From NCBI RefSeq assembly GCF_907164575.1, contig NZ_CAJQYY010000024.1, positions 1-64,000 of the forward strand: DNA of 64,000 bases, given 5' to 3'. Below are positions 60,557 to 64,000 of this stretch, in pieces (position 1 is the first letter of the stretch; every line of letters begins with the position of its first letter). Position numbers and translations under genes: made by a program. Source of the DNA: Paraburkholderia gardini (GTDB lineage Bacteria > Pseudomonadota > Gammaproteobacteria > Burkholderiales > Burkholderiaceae). The notes under the pieces were generated by a model, which searched no databases, was not told the DNA's origin, and worked only from the letters and a program-made list of their open reading frames with translations.

Positions 60557-62113
60557 ATGACAACGCACACCATCCGCTTCTTCTACCGTGGGTCCGTCCG
60601 TGAAGTGCGCGACGTGCCCGCGTCGCGCACCGTGCTTCAGCATCTGCGCGAGGATCTCCATTGCACAGGCACCAAGGAAGGCTGCGCGGAAGGCGATTGC
60701 GGCGCGTGCACGGTCGTCGTCGGCGAATGCGACGCGCACGGCGCGCTCACGCTGAAAGCGGTCAATGCCTGCATCCAGTTCCTGCCGACGCTCGATGGCC
60801 GCGCGCTCTTCACCGTCGAGGATTTGCGCGACGCCGGGGGCGCGCTGCATCCGGTACAACAGGCGATGGTCGACTGTCACGGCTCCCAATGCGGCTTTTG
60901 CACGCCGGGCTTCGTGATGTCGATGTGGGCGCTCTACGAGAACCAGCCCGCCAGCGCCGGCCTGCCCTCGCGCGATGAAATCAACACCGCGCTGTCGGGC
61001 AACCTGTGCCGCTGCACCGGCTATCGGCCCATCGTCGAAGCCGCGCAGAAGATGTTCGACTATCAGCAGTATCCGCGTGTGCCGCTCGAGCGCGCGCCCA
61101 TCGCCGAAGCGTTGCGCACCCTCCAGCGCAGCGACACCTTCGAATACACCGCGCCCGATGCGCGCGGCGCGTCATTCGGCTCGCCGACGTTCTACGCGCC
61201 CGTCACCGTCGAGGCGTTCGCTGCGTTGCGCGCGCGGCATCCGCAAGCCCGCATTCTGGCTGGCAGCACGGACGTCGGTTTGTGGGTGACCAAGCAGTTT
61301 CGCGATCTCGGCGACGTGCTCTTCATCGGCAACGTGGCCGAACTGAAAACCATCGAGCGAGACGCGCAGACGCTCACCATCGGCGCGGCCGCATCGCTGG
61401 AAGACGCGTACGCGGCGCTCGCCGTCGACTATCCCGAACTCGCCGAACTCTGGACGCGTTTTGCCTCGCTGCCGATCCGCAACGCCGGCACGCTCGGCGG
61501 CAATGTCGCGAACGGCTCGCCGATCGGCGATTCGATGCCCGCACTGATCGCGCTCGGCGCCGAAGTCGTGCTGCGGCACGGCGGCGCCACGCGCACGCTG
61601 CCGCTCGATGCGTTCTACGTCGGCTATCAGAAAAGCGCGCTGCAACCCGGCGAATTCGTCGCGGCGATCCGCGTGCCGCGTCCCGCGCGCGATCTGCGCT
61701 TTCGCACCTATAAAGTCTCGAAGCGGTACGATCAGGACATCTCGGCCGTCTGCGCGGCGTTTGCGTTGAAGATCGACGCCAGCGGCACGATCGCGGAAGC
61801 CCGCGTCGCGTTCGGCGGCATGGCGGCGACGCCGCAGCGCGCGCCAAAGGCCGAAGCGGCACTGGCCGGCGCGTCATGGGACGAAGCCTGCGCCCGCAAC
61901 GCGATGGACGCGATCACCGCCGACTATCAGCCGTTGACCGACATGCGCGCGTCGAGCGCTTACCGGCTGAAGGTCGCGCGCAATCTGCTGTGGCGCTTTC
62001 ATCTGGAAACGCGCGACGTCGCGCCGCTCGCGCTGTCCGATGTGAACGCGTTCGCATTCGAGGCGGGCGAACCTGGCGAAGCAGCCGCCGATGCGGCAAG
62101 GGAGCCGTTGTGA
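60557..62113 (+). CDS. xdhA: Xanthine dehydrogenase small subunit (Fe-S/FAD)
   Basis: A 518-residue subunit carrying two [2Fe-2S] clusters and FAD. The plant-type cluster is CAEGDCGAC with an earlier Cys; the second is CGFCTPGF...NLCRCTGYRP. FAD-binding segments are ILAGSTDVGL and LGGNVANGSPIGD. It passes electrons from the molybdenum subunit to NAD+. The start MTTHTIRFFYRG at 60557 fits the family; ATG 60539 would add six residues. Its stop overlaps the xdhB ATG (TGATG). Confidence 0.94.
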   Translation: MTTHTIRFFYRGSVREVRDVPASRTVLQHLREDLHCTGTKEGCAEGDCGACTVVVGECDAHGALTLKAVNACIQFLPTLDGRALFTVEDLRDAGGALHPVQQAMVDCHGSQCGFCTPGFVMSMWALYENQPASAGLPSRDEINTALSGNLCRCTGYRPIVEAAQKMFDYQQYPRVPLERAPIAEALRTLQRSDTFEYTAPDARGASFGSPTFYAPVTVEAFAALRARHPQARILAGSTDVGLWVTKQFRDLGDVLFIGNVAELKTIERDAQTLTIGAAASLEDAYAALAVDYPELAELWTRFASLPIRNAGTLGGNVANGSPIGDSMPALIALGAEVVLRHGGATRTLPLDAFYVGYQKSALQPGEFVAAIRVPRPARDLRFRTYKVSKRYDQDISAVCAAFALKIDASGTIAEARVAFGGMAATPQRAPKAEAALAGASWDEACARNAMDAITADYQPLTDMRASSAYRLKVARNLLWRFHLETRDVAPLALSDVNAFAFEAGEPGEAAADAAREPL

Positions 62114-64000
62114 TGAACAGGCAAACCGATGCGTTCGTGACGCAATCCGCCGCTGGCGCCGCGTTACCGCACGAATCCGCCACGCTGCACGTGAGCGGCG
62201 AAGCGACCTACACCGACGACATCGTCGAACTCCAGGGCACGCTGCACGCGGCGCTCGGTCTGTCGCGACATGCGCACGCGCGCATCGTGTCGATGGATCT
62301 CGATGCGGTGCGCAACGCGCCGGGCGTCGTCGCGGTGCTGACGGCCGCCGACATTCCCGGCGAAAACAATTGCGGCCCGGTGCTGCACGACGACCCGATC
62401 CTCGCCGACGGCGAAGTGCTGTACCTCGGCCAGCCCGTTTTCGCCGTCATCGCTGAAAGTCATGAACTCGCGCGGCGTGCGGCGTCGCTTGCAAGGAGCG
62501 ACGACGTCGTCCGTTATGAACCGCTCGAAGCGGTGCTCACGCCCGCCGAAGCGAAAGCGGCAAAGCAGTTCGTGCTGCCGCCCCTGCATCTGAAGCGCGG
62601 CAGTCCCGAAGCGAAGATCGCCGCCGCGCCGCATCGCATCTCGGGCACGTTCGAAGTGGGTGGACAGGAGCAGTTCTATCTCGAAGGGCAGGTCGCGTAT
62701 GCACTGCCGAAGGAGATGGACGGCATGCTCGTCTACAGTTCGACGCAGCATCCGAGTGAGATGCAGCACGTCGTCGCGCATATGCTCGACTGGCCGACGC
62801 ACAGCGTCATGTGCGAATGCCGGCGCATGGGTGGCGGTTTCGGCGGCAAGGAATCGCAGTCGGCGCTGTTCGCGTGCGTGGCCGCGCTCGCGGCGCACAA
62901 GCTGCAGCGCGCGGTCAAACTGCGCGCCGATCGCGACGACGACTTCATGATCACCGGCAAGCGCCACGACGCGATCTACGAATACGAAGCCGGCTTCGAC
63001 GATAGCGGCCGGATTCTCGGCGCGCGCGTCGAGATTGCGTTGCGCGCGGGCTATTCGGCGGATCTGTCGGGCGCGGTGGCGACACGCGCCGTCTGTCACT
63101 TCGACAACGCCTACTATCTGTCCGACGTCGAGATCCTCACGCTCTGCTGCCGGACGAACACCCAGTCGAACACCGCGTTTCGCGGCTTCGGCGGACCGCA
63201 GGGCGCGCTTGTCATGGAGGTGATGCTCGACAGCATCGCGCGCCAGCTGAAGTGCGATCCGGTCGATGTACGAACCGCCAACTACTATGGCGTCGGCGAA
63301 CGCGACGTGACACCGTATGGACAGCGCGTCGAGGACAACGTCATCGCGCCGCTGACCGAAGAACTGCTCGCGACAAGCGATTACCGGGCGCGTCGCGACG
63401 CGCTCGCCGCGTTCAACGCGACGAGCCCCGTGCTCAAGCGCGGCATCGCGATGACGCCGCTGAAGTTCGGCATCTCGTTCAACGTGCCGTTCCTGAATCA
63501 GGCCGGCGCGCTCGTGCACGTCTACAAGGACGGCTCGATTCTCGTCAATCATGGCGGCACCGAAATGGGCCAGGGGCTCAACACGAAGGTCGCGCAGGTG
63601 GTGGCGAGCGAACTCGGCGTCGCGCTGTCGCGCGTGCGCGCCACCGCGACCGATACGTCGAAGGTGGCGAACACGTCGGCGACGGCTGCCTCGACCGGCA
63701 GCGATCTGAACGGCAAGGCCGCCGAAGCCGCCGCCCGCACGATACGCGACCGGCTGGCCGCGCTCGCCGCGCAGCAGCTGAACGGCGCCGTCGAAGACGT
63801 GACGTTCGCCGACGGCATGGTGAGCATCGGCGACGCATCGATCCCGTTCGCGCAACTGGTGAACGCAGCGTATCTCGCGCGCGTCCAGCTGTGGTCCGAC
63901 GGGTTCTATACGACGCCGAAAGTCCACTGGAACGCGAAGACGCTCACCGGCCATCCGTTCTACTATTTCGCGTACGGCGCGGCGGTGTCGGAAGTCGTCG
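62113..64000 (+). CDS. xdhB: Xanthine dehydrogenase large subunit (molybdopterin), partial
   Basis: The first 629 codons of the molybdenum subunit; the gene runs off the right end. It hydroxylates hypoxanthine and xanthine. Motifs seen: SGEATYTDDI, GGQEQFYLEGQ, RRMGGGFGGKES, TAFRGFGGPQG and HGGTEMGQGLNTK, all around the Mo-cofactor. The catalytic Glu near the C-terminus is outside the window. It shares one base with the xdhA stop; xdhC, needed for cofactor insertion, is expected downstream. Confidence 0.94.
   Translation, partial: MNRQTDAFVTQSAAGAALPHESATLHVSGEATYTDDIVELQGTLHAALGLSRHAHARIVSMDLDAVRNAPGVVAVLTAADIPGENNCGPVLHDDPILADGEVLYLGQPVFAVIAESHELARRAASLARSDDVVRYEPLEAVLTPAEAKAAKQFVLPPLHLKRGSPEAKIAAAPHRISGTFEVGGQEQFYLEGQVAYALPKEMDGMLVYSSTQHPSEMQHVVAHMLDWPTHSVMCECRRMGGGFGGKESQSALFACVAALAAHKLQRAVKLRADRDDDFMITGKRHDAIYEYEAGFDDSGRILGARVEIALRAGYSADLSGAVATRAVCHFDNAYYLSDVEILTLCCRTNTQSNTAFRGFGGPQGALVMEVMLDSIARQLKCDPVDVRTANYYGVGERDVTPYGQRVEDNVIAPLTEELLATSDYRARRDALAAFNATSPVLKRGIAMTPLKFGISFNVPFLNQAGALVHVYKDGSILVNHGGTEMGQGLNTKVAQVVASELGVALSRVRATATDTSKVANTSATAASTGSDLNGKAAEAAARTIRDRLAALAAQQLNGAVEDVTFADGMVSIGDASIPFAQLVNAAYLARVQLWSDGFYTTPKVHWNAKTLTGHPFYYFAYGAAVSEVV

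Noticed and set aside
1..64000. CRISPR arrays, insertion sequences, rRNA and ordinary tRNA genes
   Set aside because: No regularly spaced repeats, no transposase-like proteins with flanking inverted repeats, and no cloverleaf tRNA apart from the tRNA-like ends of tmRNA were seen.

Overview
The window is GC-rich, densely coding chromosomal DNA of a Burkholderiales bacterium, most likely Paraburkholderia, Burkholderia or Caballeronia. The call rests on gene order and protein character: the gyrA-serC-pheA-hisC-tyrA-aroA-cmk-rpsA-ihfB-lapA-lapB-ugd-hldE-hldD run, an OmpA-ubiG-gph-ssrA block, a Thr at the GyrA residue-83 position, a kinase-only HldE, and several DUF families common in this group. 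Most of the window is core genome; about 29-36 kb and 50-54 kb look more accessory.

Layout. 0-3 kb: start of etfB, then the metNIQ D-methionine importer (minus strand), with a nested hairpin directly before metN. 3-8 kb: an alpha/beta hydrolase, an HDAC-family deacetylase, MltB, CysM and a ComEA-like helix-hairpin-helix protein. 8-26 kb: a long minus-strand series that makes gyrase A, serine, aromatic amino acids, CMP kinase, ribosomal protein S1, IHF beta, the LapAB LPS-control proteins, UDP-glucuronate and LPS heptose. This is the mixed-function supraoperon known from beta- and gammaproteobacteria, with a DUF2059 secreted protein between gyrA and serC. 26-29 kb: OmpA-like porin, UbiG, Gph and tmRNA (ssrA), the last preceded by a perfect 20-bp palindrome.

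29-35.2 kb holds the most interesting locus. Five minus-strand genes appear to form one operon: a 39-residue peptide with a double-glycine leader and a CCKCC core (35049-35168), an LpxL/HtrB-like acyltransferase, an HlyD-type adaptor, an ABC exporter with an N-terminal C39 leader peptidase, and a TolC-type outer-membrane channel. Together they are a complete type I route for cleaving and exporting a Cys-rich peptide. I found no recognisable immunity gene and no known RiPP maturase.

35.7-46.5 kb: two small secreted proteins, a ModE-like/PBP regulator divergent from the NAD-linked formate dehydrogenase operon fdsGBAD (no fdsC between fdsA and fdsD), an FAD aromatic hydroxylase with an upstream palindrome, and a SmtB-type zinc sensor with a textbook operator driving a His-rich CDF zinc exporter. 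46.5-54.5 kb: a TPR-glycosyltransferase, an MHS-family MFS transporter, a GNAT enzyme, and a set of poorly characterised envelope or secreted proteins (single-TM, Cache, cupin, DUF2968). 54.7-64 kb: a class I glutamine amidotransferase-like (C26) hydrolase with a long low-complexity N-terminus, a CPA2 antiporter, an amidase, DsbB, and xdhA/xdhB of xanthine dehydrogenase, the last running off the end.
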